Positions 24,026 to 36,406 of a DNA stretch of 64,000 bases are shown here, piece by piece. Numbering within the stretch: position 1 is the first letter of the stretch; each line of letters starts with the position of its first letter. This DNA is from Przewalskia tangutica. Its lineage: Eukaryota; Streptophyta; Magnoliopsida; Solanales; Solanaceae. The notes beneath the pieces were generated by a model. It saw only the letters and a list, made by a program, of their open reading frames with translations. It was not told where the DNA came from and ran no database searches. Made by a program: the position numbers and the translations under genes. The stretch lies in contig CM056734.1 in assembly GCA_029844215.1 (NCBI GenBank), positions 19,292,501-19,356,500 of the forward strand. The letters are read 5' to 3'.

Positions 24026-24868
24026 TTCTCTATGAAAATCTGAGAAGATAAGAGAAAATAATGGGACGCCTTTTTCAAAAAGAAAGGGAGGTTTGATGGG
24101 TCAGAAGATTGGAGTTTTGCACCGCCCAAAGGGTCAATTGGGCTCTAAAATCAACTCATAACATCACAAAGTCACAGATGAAAGTTGACAATAGTCTTTC
24201 ATGCAATCATTAAGTTATTGATATTAAATAATAAAATTGTACTTATCACCTAATATAATTAAATAATGAAACCTGAACTTCAAATTCTTCAATAGAATCA
24301 AGTTCAAAAATGGCTTTACTTATAGTTTGTTATTTAGGTGGTGTTTGAAGCAATTATGCGCACCTTAACTATTGGGAGTAATATATTACTCATTATTAAT
24401 ATATGTACATAATAATTCTATTCAGTCCAAACAGAGAAAATTATCTCATTTATTTTTATCTTTATTAAAATTGTAAGTGTTGAAGTCTTATAATTTTCAT
24501 CTGACTTTACTGATTCAGTGTCAAACTTTGATCCTGTCAGGCAGGGTCGTCTCAAACATTTTGGGTGTCCTGTTCTAATTCGTAAAAGTGAACTCTTAAT
24601 TGAGCTAAGGCCTGCGAATTATGGACATTTATTATAAATTATGGCTAATACTATTTACTAAAAAATGAGCCCTAAAATTTTTCATTTTTCGGAGGCCCCA
24701 GTACGTTAGCACACCTCGCACGCACAGGTCCAAAGACGGCGCTGATGTCAGGAGCACATCTCACAACAATAACAGTCGCGCACCGTGATACTCAGTTGCG
24801 AATAAATTATTCTTGTGTACCCACTGATGATAATAGTAGCTTCTCTTATCCTTTTATTAGCATGTCAG
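24026..24868. other. Intergenic, no gene seen
   Basis: No coding signal. Around 24340-24450 a 'ggtgtttg...ccaaacag' pair hints at a small terminal-inverted-repeat element. Around 24540-24720 'cagggtcgtctcaaac' and 'ggaggcccc' resemble common plant repeats. Neither has supported ends. Confidence 0.35.
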
Positions 24869-25235
24869 TGTAGAAGATATTAGTTGTGATGTTAATTGAA
24901 GATTTATTGCAGTTTGTTACAGTTAGTTAGAATGATTATAACTAACTACTTTGTAATTAGACATGTGCTAGTATACTTAGAATATTATAGAGTATAGATA
25001 CATGTATAAATATTTAGAATGAGTATAGATACAAGTGACATGTATAAATAGGTGATGTACATCATTATGTGAAATAATACATTCAGATATTTTCTTTCAT
25101 CTCTCCCACGAACCGACTTCTCTTCTCTTCTTTTCTCCTCTTTATTCTCTTCTGCAACCAGTGCACTCCTTGAAGGCAATTGCTTGTTTCTCGCTGTTAC
25201 AATAGATGTTCTTCAATGGAACAGTAATCTTATCA
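24869..25235 (+). repeat. 5' LTR of the nested copia
   Basis: A 367-bp LTR from TGTAGAAGATATTAG to TCTTATCA. Its first ~135 bp match 59841-59977 with few differences. It contains a TATA-like 'tgtataaatagg' near 25050-25062 and a CT-rich stretch after it. Confidence 0.9.
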
Positions 25236-25248
25236 TGGTATCAGAGCC
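25236..25248 (+). other. Primer binding site, initiator-Met tRNA
   Basis: TGGTATCAGAGCC directly follows the LTR. It is the standard match to the 3' end of plant initiator-Met tRNA. Confidence 0.9.
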
Positions 25249-25552
25249 TTGATGATTGTTGGAGATCGAGGGAGTTCCTTCCACATGCAAGAAGGAATTC
25301 GAGGGATCTAAGCAATCTGAAGTGATCGAGGGGATTTCTTCCACATGCAAGAAGAAAATCGAGGGATCTAAGGAGTTGATCGAAGAATCTAAGGAATTTT
25401 GGATCTGAACAAGAATCGGAGGTGAATCATAAGTGATTCAACGGTAATCGAATATGAATTAGAGGTGATTTAACATTCATACTATCAGTAGATTGATCAG
25501 TAAGTTGATTGATTTTTTTTTTAAATCGTAATTGGAAATTGAAAACGTAATA

Positions 25553-26010
25553 ATGGAGAACACTGGTGAGACAATTGCAGGTAGAACTGGTACGACTAGT
25601 GTCACAATAGATCACAATCATCCACTGTTCTTGTTTTCCTCAGACGCACCAGGATATCTGTCGGTAAGTGTAGTTCTAACATGAATGAATAACTATACTT
25701 TGCGGAGTAGAGCAATGAAATTGGCTCTACTAGGCAAGAATAAAATAGGATTTGTTGATGGAACAGTGAAGAGGGAAGATTTTCAAGGTGACTTGGTTGG
25801 ATTATGGGATAGGTGCAATGCCATTGTAGTCTCGTGGCTTATGGGAAATGTGAATAAGAGCTTGTTGAGTGGGATGTTATTCAATTCTCATTCTCACATT
25901 ATTTGGGAAGAATTGAAAGAAAGGTTCGACAAAGTCAATAGCTGTAGAGCATTTCAGTTGCACAAGGAAATATTCACAATGAGGCAGGGGAATCAGTCTC
26001 AGTGTACTAT
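25553..26010 (+). pseudogene. gag: Copia gag, N-terminal part
   Basis: The frame opens at ATG 25553 (MENTGETIAGRTG) and is stopped once by a TGA at 25682-25684, where the family usually has Gly or Trp. It continues from the next codon as MNNYTLRSRAMKLALLGKNK and includes GFVDGTVKRE, LWDRCNAIVVSWL and IWEELKERFDKVN, typical of copia gag domains. The gypsy insertion at 26011 interrupts it. The remaining gag is at 45882-46505. Confidence 0.85.
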
Positions 26011-26863
26011 TGTCACGACCCGACCCCGGACCCGCGAATATACATCAGAGATAATCAGCGGAACATACATAAACTCAACAAGAAATAAATAACAGGTTAG
26101 CCGATAAGGCCACCTCCCTGGATATATGTCACGACCCGACCGGGTCATGAATCGTTCCTACCGGGCACCCGACGGTATACATCGAGAGAATAGCGTGAAC
26201 ATACATAACACATAACTGTATAAAGTAAACATCATCGCCAGATAATCTTTGTCTTCCATAAATATATACGTAATCAAAAGTACAACTTATTCTTACAACC
26301 CAAAACATGCACGACCACGCACCTTAAGAATAACAAGCGTGGCGGGGCGGGCCGCCATACCCCGAATGTACACAATACCTATAGCATCGGGGAAGAACCG
26401 TACTCAACAAAACAAGCTTCCGAGGAATGGAGCTTCGACACCGAACAGTGATCCAAGAATGAGGATCCACCACCGCTACCTCTACGTGGCATGAACGCAT
26501 CCGGGAAGGGTCGATACCTGATATGTACTAAGTATGCGGCGGAAAATCTTGAAAATACCTCAAGTATAAAATAATCAAGACATGTATAAAAATCGGTTCT
26601 GAGCACGTGCCTTACAATAATGAGAATATCAACATATACCATCTGCATAAAATAGGAAGCTCATGGTCAAAGCAGGTCATCCGCCCGCATGATATCATTA
26701 AGCACTCCTACTCGCGGGACTATTTCACGCATGGGTCGTGGACCGCGTGAGGTATTCTCGCATAGGTTGTACTACCCGCGTAGGACTATTTCACCAAGCG
26801 TAAGCCCTACGAACTCGCGTGAGGTATTCCTCGCGTCGTGGGTAGCAAATCCACGGAATAGGT

Positions 26864-27068
26864 GGTATAACATCTTGAGGATTTACCCTCATTTATACTC
26901 TTACCACTGGCGGTGGTATAACGTCTTGGGGATTTACCCCTCGTTTATACTCTTACCCTGGAGAAGGTGGTATAACGTCTTGGATATTTACCCCTCATTT
27001 ATACTCTTACCCTGGAGAAGGTGGTATAACGTCTTGGGGATTCACCCCTCATTTATACTCTTACCCTA
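26864..27068 (-). repeat. Minisatellite in the LTR of gypsy B, four ~55-bp units
   Basis: Each unit contains 'ggtggtataacgtcttgg', 'atttacccctc' and 'tttatactcttaccc'. The other LTR has the same array at 34524-34732. Confidence 0.85.
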
Positions 27069-28228
27069 GCTCAACCGACCATCATACATAACATAAATAA
27101 GGTAACATATCTTAGTAAAAGGAAATCCGGGAATTTAACCCAAAGTACTACATACTTCCATTCTTTTGAAAATGACTCTTTTTCACATAAAACCTTTGGG
27201 CAATTGATGCCTTAAAACCAATTTGTCTTTCACAACCTCAAATCATTTATCCGTACTCATTTTACTTAAAGTAAATCTTTATTTGTTAACCTTTCATAAA
27301 GCTAATATAATCAACTTCTCATAAAGTTATTATATTAACGATATACCTTAGTCAAATACATTTTTCCTAAAACCCAAGGGACTTACACTTTTAAAAAGGA
27401 AAACAAGAATCATATACTTGAACACATCAAGTCCCTTAACTTTGAAAACTCAAGACATCCTTAAAACAAGTAAGGGATATCAAACCTTGTACGTCTATCG
27501 TACTACATAGGTAAAACCATTCATGCTCAAGAGATAGGAAAGTTCCACATAACTCTTCGATCAACCCACTTGCTAAGCCCAAAATACCGCACGTAATATG
27601 TCAACCTATAATGACCATAATACGTTTATTAACCTCTAATTCAATGTAGAATAATCCAAGTTCATGTCACTAAATCCTATGGAAAATTGGGCAGCATTTC
27701 CTTTGTTTCTACATACTTTGCCACCTTTTTCAAGGCCGAATTCAACATCCAAACGCCACATTTAAGGCCCAACAATCCAAACATTTCAAAGGGGATTACA
27801 CAACCAAACTTGGGTGTGTAAAATTCTGCCCCATAAGGTACAACAATTAACTTAACAATTTTAAGGTAGTTTTTAGGCTACAACATGCTCACATAACCCT
27901 TTCAACCAATCCTATCATATCCAAACCATATTTCTTACATGCAATGAATCTAAGAGCATTATTTACTACTACAAGTTCCTTCTTCTTCACATGCAACATC
28001 AATAACTAGCTACAAGAGAAGAATTGTTACCTTAGAGCTTTAGCCAAAATTATTCCAACAATTTTGCTAGCCTCGTTTCCAAGAACACCACCACAACAAC
28101 TCTTACAAGCTAGCCACAAGCTTCCTTCTTGTCCTAACTTTTCAGATTTTCCTTAAGCTTTGAATTCCTCTTGGAATTCTAGAGAGAAGTGAGAGCTCTA
28201 GCTTTAGAGAGAGAAAGACTTTGAAAGA

Positions 28229-28253
28229 TGACCAAGTCTTCAAGACTTGGTCA
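28229..28253 (-). other. Perfect palindrome at the probable transcript start of the LTR
   Basis: TGACCAAGTCTT and its exact complement are separated by one base, just downstream (minus strand) of 'tttatatt'. The same palindrome occurs at 35896-35920, 48814-48838 and 56257-56281. Confidence 0.7.
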
Positions 28254-28738
28254 ATATAAAGGACATGCAAAAATCAGATGGGGGGGACACTTGTCACCCT
28301 CCCATGGTCTTTTTAAAAGAAGAAATCTATTTTTCCTCGCTTTTTCGCGAAATTCCGCCTCGGCGCGCGGGCTGAAACTTCCGCCACCTCACAGAACTTC
28401 GTGCGCGGCCTTCTCGGTCTTTGCGGCCCTGCATCCGGCCCGCGCCCGTGGCTCTGCCCAAAACACATTTCTGTCCGATCACAGACCGAACTTGTAACTC
28501 CCATAACTTTACTCCCGATGTCATCCCTGAGCGGTCGGTTGCGTTGGAAACTAGACTCAACGAACTACGCACTAGGACTTTGAAACACTTAGGAACTCTC
28601 AACGTAGCGGGTCATAACCCGCCTCAAAGTTGACTAAAACCCGTCCGAAACAATCCGTCAACCTATCTTTCGAAAATTTTAAGTCTTACTCCCTTTCGTA
28701 CGCTCTCACACGTAAGGCCAGAACTATGGGGTATAACA

Positions 28739-28756
28739 TTCTCCCCCCCCCCTTAG
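28739..28756 (-). other. Polypurine tract of gypsy B
   Basis: The complement reads CTAAGGGGGGGGGGAGAA next to the LTR start. A similar tract precedes the 3' LTR of gypsy C. Confidence 0.75.
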
Positions 28757-28904
28757 AAACATTCGTCCTGAATGTTCCTTCTAGTCTTACTCAAATTACG
28801 ATATCGACATAGATCCCCCTTAACTATTCTTTTTGAAATTAAAGACGCTCCACGAGCCACAACATACTTAAGCATAATTGTCAAAGTAAACTACCAAGCA
28901 GGAA

Positions 28905-31900
28905 AGTGGGTTACCTGGAGGTATAGGGAATAAGTGAGGATACTTCTTCATCATGTCATCCTTTGCTTCCCACGTCATCTCCTCCCTGTTCTCGTTTCAC
29001 CATAATACCTTGACGGAAGCCACATCCTTGGTCCGAAGTCGCCTAACCTGACGGTCGAGTATCGCTATGAGACTCTCCTCATACGATAACCCCTCTGTCA
29101 CCTGGACATCATGAATCGGGTGCACTCTAGACGGGTCTCCAACACATTTCCGCAACATGGATACGTGAAACACTGGATGTACTGCCTCCAGATCGGACGA
29201 CAGATCCAACTCATAGGCAACCTTGCCTATCCTACGGACAATCTGATAAGGCCCAATGTACCTTGGGCTAAGTTTCCCCTTCTTTCCAAATCTCATCACG
29301 CCCTTCATGGGTGATACCTTTAGGAAAACCCAATCATCTATCTCAAATTCTAAGTGTCGACGCCGATGATCTGCATACGACTTACATGCGACTCGAGCGC
29401 CAACAACCGCTCCTGGATAAGCTTCACCTTATCCACTACCTGCTGAATCAAGTCTGGCCCGACCAACTGCACTTCTCTAACCTCAAACCAACCTATCGGT
29501 GACCTGCACCTCCTCCCGTATAAGGCCTCATAAGGCACCATCTGAAGACTAGAATGGTAGCTGTTGTTATAAGCAAACTCCATGAGAGGTAAATGATCCT
29601 CCCAGCTACCCCCGAAATCAATAACACAAGCCCGCAGCATATCCTCAAGTGTCTGGATAGTGCGCTCGGCCCGTCGATCACGAGGTGAAGCGCCGCATCG
29701 AGACTCACCTGTGTCCCTAATCCTTCCGGAAAGACCTCCGAATTTAGCGTGAACCGGGCTCCTCTGCGAAATAATCGATACAGAACTCCGTGCGATCTCA
29801 CAATCTCTTTGATATCTGATCGCATAATCCTCGTAGAAAGTCGTCTGACCGGAAGAAAATTGGTGATTTCGACCGTCGACGATAACCCAAATGGAGTCAT
29901 GCTTCTCGAGTGTGAGGTAACCCCGTAATAAAATCCATATTTACCATCTCCCACTTCCAAGTCGGAATATCAATAGCTGCAATGACTCACCGCTCGGTGC
30001 TCAACCTAACTCGCGACAATTCGCACGCGTGCCACGAACTCCGCAACGTCCCTCTTCAGGCCGTCCCACCAATAGATACACCTGAGGTCATGGTACATCT
30101 TAGTCGACCCCAGGTGAATAGAATAACGAGCACTGTGCGCCTCCCCCAGAATCTGTTGACGAAGTCCTGTCACATCGGGAACACACAACCGGCCCTCAGA
30201 TCTTAGCACCCCGTCAGGTGCTACCTCAAATAGACTCTTCTCCTCCCGAAATGCTGCATCTCGATACCGTACCATAATCAGATCCTCATACTGTCGCCTT
30301 TTCACCTCCTCGATGATGGAAGACTCGGCAACCTCTCGAACCCGAACTCTACGACTATCAGAATCAACCAAACGAACCCCAAGGCTCGCTAGCTGATGTA
30401 ACTCTCGGACCATATCCGCCTTCTGCGGGCATCGTGAGACGGACTACCCATCGATCTGTGACTAAGGGCATCTGCAACTACATTGGCCTTCCCTGGGTGA
30501 TATAGAATGTCGACATCATAGTCCTTAAGCAGCTCCAACCACCGTCTCTGCCGCAAGTTCAGCTCCCTCTGGCTGAAGATATACTGGAGACTCTTGTGGT
30601 CTGTGTAAATGTCCACATGAAATCCATAAAAATAATGTCTCCAGATCTTCAAGGCATGAATCACTGCTGCCAACTCCAAGTCATGTGTGTGATAGTTCTT
30701 CTCATGCTTCCTAAGCTGTCGAGATGCGTAAGCTATAACTTTGTCGTCTTTGCGTCAAAGACGCACTCCAAGCACGCTGGCGTCACAATAAACCACATAT
30801 CCATCTAAACCCTCTAGAAGAGTAAGAACTGGGGCGGTCGTCAATTTCTCCTTTAGAAACTGGAAACTTTCCTCACAAGTATCCGTCCACCGGAACATAG
30901 CTGCTTTCTAAGTCAGCTTAGTCAAAGGTGCTGAAATGGAAGAAAACTTCTCCACAAACCTCCGATAATAACCTGCAAGGCCCAAAAAGTTGCGCACCTC
31001 CGTTGGTGTAGTGGAGTGCGCCAAGTCTTGATCGCCTCAATCTTCGATTGTATCAACCCGAATACCATCGGCCCCGATAACATGCCCTAAGAAAGCCATC
31101 AAGCCAACCAAAACTCGCGTTTGAACTTGTCATACAATCGCCTGGTCGGAGGACTCAATACCGTCGCCAAATGATCAGATGCTCTGCTCACGCGAATACA
31201 CCAAGATATCATCAATGAAAACTATCACGAACATATCCAAGAATGGTTTGAACACCCGGTTCATCAAATCCATGAATACCGCCGGGGCGTTGGTCAACCC
31301 GAAAGACATCACCCTGAACTCATAGTGCCCATACCGGTCTGAATGCGATCTTCGGGATATCTGTCTCTCTAACTCGCACCTGATGATAACCAGACCGCAT
31401 GTCTATCTTGGAAAAACACCTTGCACCCTGCAACTGGTCAAACAAATCGTCAATCCTGGGGAGGGGATATCTGTTCTTGATAGTTACCTTGTTCAGCTGC
31501 CTGTAATCAATACACATGCGCAGCGTCCCATCCTTCTTCTTTACAAATAACACTGGCGCTCCCCAGGGAGAAACACTTGGCCTGATAAAGCCTTTCTCCA
31601 GCAAATCTTTCAGCTGGTCCTTCAATTCCTTCAACTCGGCATGTGCCATCCTGTGTGGCGGAATAGATATCGGTCGAGTGTCTGGCGCCAAATCAATGCA
31701 AAACTCAATCTCCCTCTCAGGAGGGATACCCGAAAGCTCGTCTGGAAATACGTCTGAAAACTCTCTAACGACCGAAACTGACTGAAGGTCCGGTATCTCA
31801 GCCTCAGTATCGAATACTCGAACCACATGGTAGATATACCCTTTCCGCACCATCTTCCTAGCCTTGAGGTAAGAAATAAACTTACCGCCGGCGTCACGGT

Positions 31901-33572
31901 ATTCCCTTCCACTCGATAACCTCGCAGAAACTGGAACCGAACTAATCTCTCTCTACAGTCCACGTTGGCATAGCAAGAGGCTAGCCAATCCATACCCATA
32001 ATCACGTCAAAGTCCGTCATATCCAACTCTATCAAGTCGGCTAGAGTCTGACGACTGTCTATAGTCACTGGGCAAGCCCTATATACCCGCTCAGCTACCA
32101 CCGAATCACCCACTGGCGTAGCCACCTCAAAAGGTTTTATGGACTCGGGCTTTATCCCTATTCTACCAGCAATATAAGGAGATATATAGGACAAGGTAGA
32201 ACTGGATCTATCAAAGCATATACATCACGAAGAAACCAATAATGTACTGGCGACATCCGTGACGCCTCCGGTCTGGCGGTGGATATAGCATAAATACGGC
32301 TTACGAGGACGTGGGCTGGGACCCTACCACGAACTCTGCCCGGCTTTCTGGCGTGAACACCACTCGGGGTGCATGCGTCGAGCGAAGATCCAAAGAATCG
32401 ACCTGTCGCTGAACCATCACACTTCCGCCACCTCTGGACGGACAATCTCTCCTCAAATGGCCCTGTTGGCCACAAGAGTAACAAGCTCCTGAAGGAACAC
32501 GACACTCGCTGGTGAGACTCTGCGTCGAGCACCGAGATGGGGTGGTCTCGATCGATGCGATCTGCTTCCTGAAACCCGAAGTCTGGAGCACGACCGCTTC
32601 GAATGTCTGGTGATCAGACCTCTGCGAACCGAGAAGGAGCACTCGATTCTGGCTGAAATGTGGATCTAGTCTGCTGCTGAGGCTGCCCGCCTCGAAAACT
32701 GCCCTGAGACCCTGTTGTCCTGGCCCTCTTGGGCTGGCCTAAGTCTAGTTGATCCTCCCTCTCTCTGTCCTCAATCCCCTGCGCATACGCCTGCATCCTG
32801 GCAATATCCATCCCTGGCTGAAGAGCCACTCCTAAGCGATGTCGGTGTGGTCTAGCCCATCACATATCTATGAACCACATGCGCCGTATTTCTGATGGTG
32901 TGCGCATACCTGGCCAAGGAGTCAAACTCCAGGTCGTACTCTCTGATAGTCCTCCCGTTCTGCCTCAAGGTCAAGAATCTATCTACGCGGGCTCTCCTCA
33001 TCTCAGGAGCTAAGAAGTGATCCAGGAAAGCCTCTGTGAACTCCTCCCAAACAGCTGGAAGAGCATCCTCACCTCTCGACAACTCCCACGACTCAAACCA
33101 GTTCAACGCAATGTCGCGTAACCGGTAAGAGGCTAACATGACGGACTCAGTCTCCGAGGCCCTAAGCACCTGCATAGTCCGCTGTAACTGCCGAACGAAC
33201 TCCTGAGGATCCTCCTCGGACCTCGAATCATAGAACTCGGGTGGATGACAACCCAGGAAATCCCGAATCAAGTAAGCTTCGGCTCTAGGGTTGGTACTGC
33301 TCTGTCGCTTGCCACGCCACTATCTTTGGTCAATAACCGAATCTGCTCCCCGTAATCTCTATACTCACCACAGCTATGGGATCGAGGCTCCGTCTGCATG
33401 GTCTCAATGGCGCTGCCTCGAACTCCGTGAGTGGCGGCGTCGTGGAACTCGCGCCCGAAACATCATCTACGTAAAGATCGGGCTGTGCCTCGTGACCCTC
33501 CGCGTCCACTAGCGCCTCCTCGGTGCCTTGCCGCCGGGCGCGGTTGCCTGCGTGGAGGTATAATCGGTACAT
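28905..33572 (-). pseudogene. Gypsy B gag-pol polyprotein with chromodomain, frameshifted
   Basis: Gag: an N-terminal piece at 33330-33572 and a core at 32852-33271 (EEDPQEFVRQLQRTMQVL, REYDLEFDSLARYA). Zinc knuckle CYSCGQQGHLRRDC is near 32455-32500. Protease region near 31900-32230 with FDVIMGMDWLASCYANVDC. Reverse transcriptase 31050-31853 with LRMCIDYRQLNKVTIKNRYP and then, in another frame, the FIDDILVYS active-site region near 31190-31220. RNase H 30389-30850 with IYTDHKSLQYIF. Integrase 29350-30413 and C-terminal region 28997-29308. Chromodomain RRLRTKDVASVKVLW onward near 28905-29050, with a stop right after this Trp. Many one- or two-base frameshifts and a few stops break it. Chromodomains guide integration to particular chromatin, from family knowledge. 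Confidence 0.9.
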
Positions 33573-33766
33573 AAAGGAAAATATCGTAGGAAGTTCAACC
33601 TATATCACGGCTCTACATTGCACGATCTTTAGAGTGAAAGAATGAAACCAATCCTAAATATCTTGCGACCTCACGATTATAGATGTGGTGCGACACACCG
33701 ATAATCAAGACTTACTAGACACGGTGCGTAGACACTTTCCGAGGACTAAGCGCTCGATACCACTTT

Positions 33767-36401
33767 TGTTATGACCACCGGGGCGGCTGGTGCCTGCCGG
33801 GCACCGGCAGTATACATCGAGAATAGCAATGAACATACATAACACATAACCTGTATAAAGTAAACATCACTGGTCAGCCGATAAGGCTGCCTTCCATAAA
33901 TATATACGTAATCAAAAGTACAACTTATTCTTACAGCCCAAAACACAGACGTGACCACAGACCTCTAAGAATAACAACTGTGGCGGGACAGGGCCCCGCC
34001 ATACCCTTGAATGTACACAATACCTATAGCATCAGGGAAGAACCGTATCAACCAAACAAGCTTCCGGAGGAATGGATCTTCTGACACCGGAACAGTGATC
34101 CTAAGAATGAGTATCCACCACCTGCTTACCTCTACCTGCGGCATAAACGCAACCCCCGAGGAAGGGGGTAGTACACAAATGTACTAAGTATGCGAAACTG
34201 GAAAATACTGAAAATACCTCAAGTATAAAATAACTGAAGACATGTATAAAAATCGGTTCTGTAACACATGCCTTACAATAATGAGAATATCAACATATAC
34301 CATAATGCATAAAATAGGAAGCTCGTGGTCAAAGCGAGGTCATCCGCCCAGATGTCATTAAGCACTCTACTCGCAGGACTATTTCACCGCGTGGGTCCCG
34401 CGGACCGCGTGAGTATTCCTCGCATAGGTTGTACTCACCCGCATGGGACTATTTCACCCGCATAAGCCTTACGGACTCGCATGAGGTATTCCTCGCATCA
34501 TGGGTAGCAAATCCACGGAATAGGTGGTATAACTTCTTGGGTATTTACCCCTCATTTATAGTCTTACCCTGAAGCAGGTGGTATAACGTCTTGGGGATTT
34601 ACCCCTCATTTATACTCTTACCCTGGAGAATGTGGTATAACGTCTTGGGTATTTACCCCTCATTTATACTCTTACCCTGGAGAAGGTGGTATAACGTCTT
34701 GGGGATTCACCCCTCATTTATACTCTTACCCTAGCTCAACCGACCATCATACATAACATAAATAAGGTAACATATCTTAGTAAAAGGAAATCCGGGAATT
34801 TAACCCAAAGTACTACATACTTACATTCTTTTGAAAATGACTCTTTTTCACATAAAACCTTTGGGCAATTGATGCCTTAAAACTAATTTGCCTTTCACAA
34901 CCTCAAATCATTTATCCGTACTCATTTTACTTAAAGTAAATCTTTCTTTGTTAACCTTTCATAAAGCTAATATAATCAACTTCCCATAAAGTTATTATAT
35001 TAACGCTATACCTTAGTCAAATACATTTTTCCTTAAACCCAAGGGACTTACACTTTTAAAAAGGAAAACAAGAATCATATACTTGAACACATCAAGTCCC
35101 TTAACTTTGAAAACTCAAGACATCCTTAAAACAAGTAAGGGATATCAAACCTTGTACGTCTATCGTACTACATAGGTAAAACCATTCATGCTCAAGAGAT
35201 AGGAAAGTTCCACATAACTCTTCGATCAATCCACTTGCTAAGCCCAAAATACCGCACGTAATATGTCAACCTATAATGACCATAATACGTTTATTAACCT
35301 CTAATTCAATGTAGAATAATCCAAGTTCAAGTCACTAAATCCTATGGAAAATTGGGCGGCATTTCCTTTGTTTCTACATACTTTGCCACCTTTTTCAAGG
35401 CCGAATTCAACATCCAAACGCCACATTTAAGGCCCAACAATCCAAACATTTCAAAGGGGATTACACAACCAAACTTGGGTGTGTAAAATTTTGCCCCATA
35501 AGGTACAACAATTAACTTAACAATTTTAAGGTAGTTTTTAGGCTACAACATGCTCACATAACCCTTTTAACCAATCCTATCATATCCAAACCATATTTCT
35601 TACATGCAATGAATCTAAGAGCATTATTTACCACTACAAGTTCCTTCTTCTTCACAGGCAACATCAATAACTAGCTACAAGAGAAGAATTGTTACCTTAG
35701 AGCTTTAGCCAAAATTATTCCAACAATTTTGCTAGCCTCTTTTCCAAGAACACCACCACAACAACCCTTACAAGCTAGCCACAAGCTTCCTTCTTGTCCT
35801 AACTTTTCAGATTTTCCTTATGCTTTGAATTCCTCTTGGAATTCTAGAGAGAAGTGAGAGCTCTAGCTTTAGAGAGAGAGAAAGACTTTGAAAGATGACC
35901 AAGTCTTCAAGACTTGGTCAATATAAAGGACATGCAAAAATCAGATGGGGGGACACTTTTCACGCTCCCATGGTCTTTTTAAAAGAAGAAATGTGATTTT
36001 CCTCAGTTTTTCCGCCAGAATTCCCGCCTCGGCGCCGCGGCGCTGAAACTTCCGCCACCTCACAGAATTTCCGGCGCCGCGGCCCTGCTTCCTGCGCTGC
36101 GGCCCTGTGGCTCCTGCCCAAAACACATTTCTGTCCGACTGCGCACTGAACTTGTAACTCCCCTAACTTTCTACTCCGATGTCCTATCGACGAACGATCG
36201 GTTGCGTTGGAAACTAGACTCAACGAACTACGCACTAGGACTTTGAAACACTTAGGAACTCTCAACGTAGCGGGTCATAACCCGCCTCAAATTTGACTAA
36301 AACCCGTCCGAAACAATCCGTCAACCTATCTTTCGAAAATTTTAAGTCTTACTCCCTTTCGTACGCTCTCACACGTAAGGCCAGAACTACGGGGTATAAC
36401 A
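33767..36401 (-). repeat. 5' LTR of gypsy B
   Basis: It starts TGTTATGACC on the plus strand, where the partner reads TGTCACGACC, and ends GGGGTATAACA. It holds the ~55-bp minisatellite at 34524-34732 and the palindrome at 35896-35920. Confidence 0.88.
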
Positions 36402-36406
36402 ATATA

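Larger units (their letters stand above)
26127..28738 (-). repeat. 3' LTR of gypsy B
   Basis: It ends GGGGTATAACA on the plus strand. AT-rich parts (27070-28260) are nearly identical to 34740-35940, while GC-rich parts differ strongly. A ~55-bp minisatellite is at 26864-27068, and a palindrome at 28229-28253 lies next to a TATA-like motif. Confidence 0.88.
26127..36401 (-). mobile_element. Gypsy element B (Tekay/Del-like chromovirus), nested in the LTR of A
   Basis: It is flanked by ATATA at 26122-26126 and 36402-36406. When B and one copy are removed, A's LTR reads continuously and matches the other LTR of A near 42470-42500. The LTRs are 26127-28738 and 33767-36401. The interior (28739-33766) encodes a complete-length but broken gag-pol with a C-terminal chromodomain. 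The primer site TGGTATCGAGC is the complement of 33752-33762. Confidence 0.92.

Noticed and set aside
24340..24450. Possible small terminal-inverted-repeat element
   Set aside because: Only a short word pair supports it, with no target duplication and no clear ends.
24540..24730. Possible DNA-transposon fragment with 'cagggtcgtctcaaac'
   Set aside because: The words resemble common plant repeats, but no second terminus could be found.
26864..27068. CRISPR-like array
   Set aside because: The units are contiguous ~55-bp tandem copies without unique spacers, inside a plant LTR.
28313..28602. Short minus-strand coding frames repeated at 35941-36265
   Set aside because: They lie within the LTR pair of gypsy B and are repeated because the LTR is. 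No domain is present.
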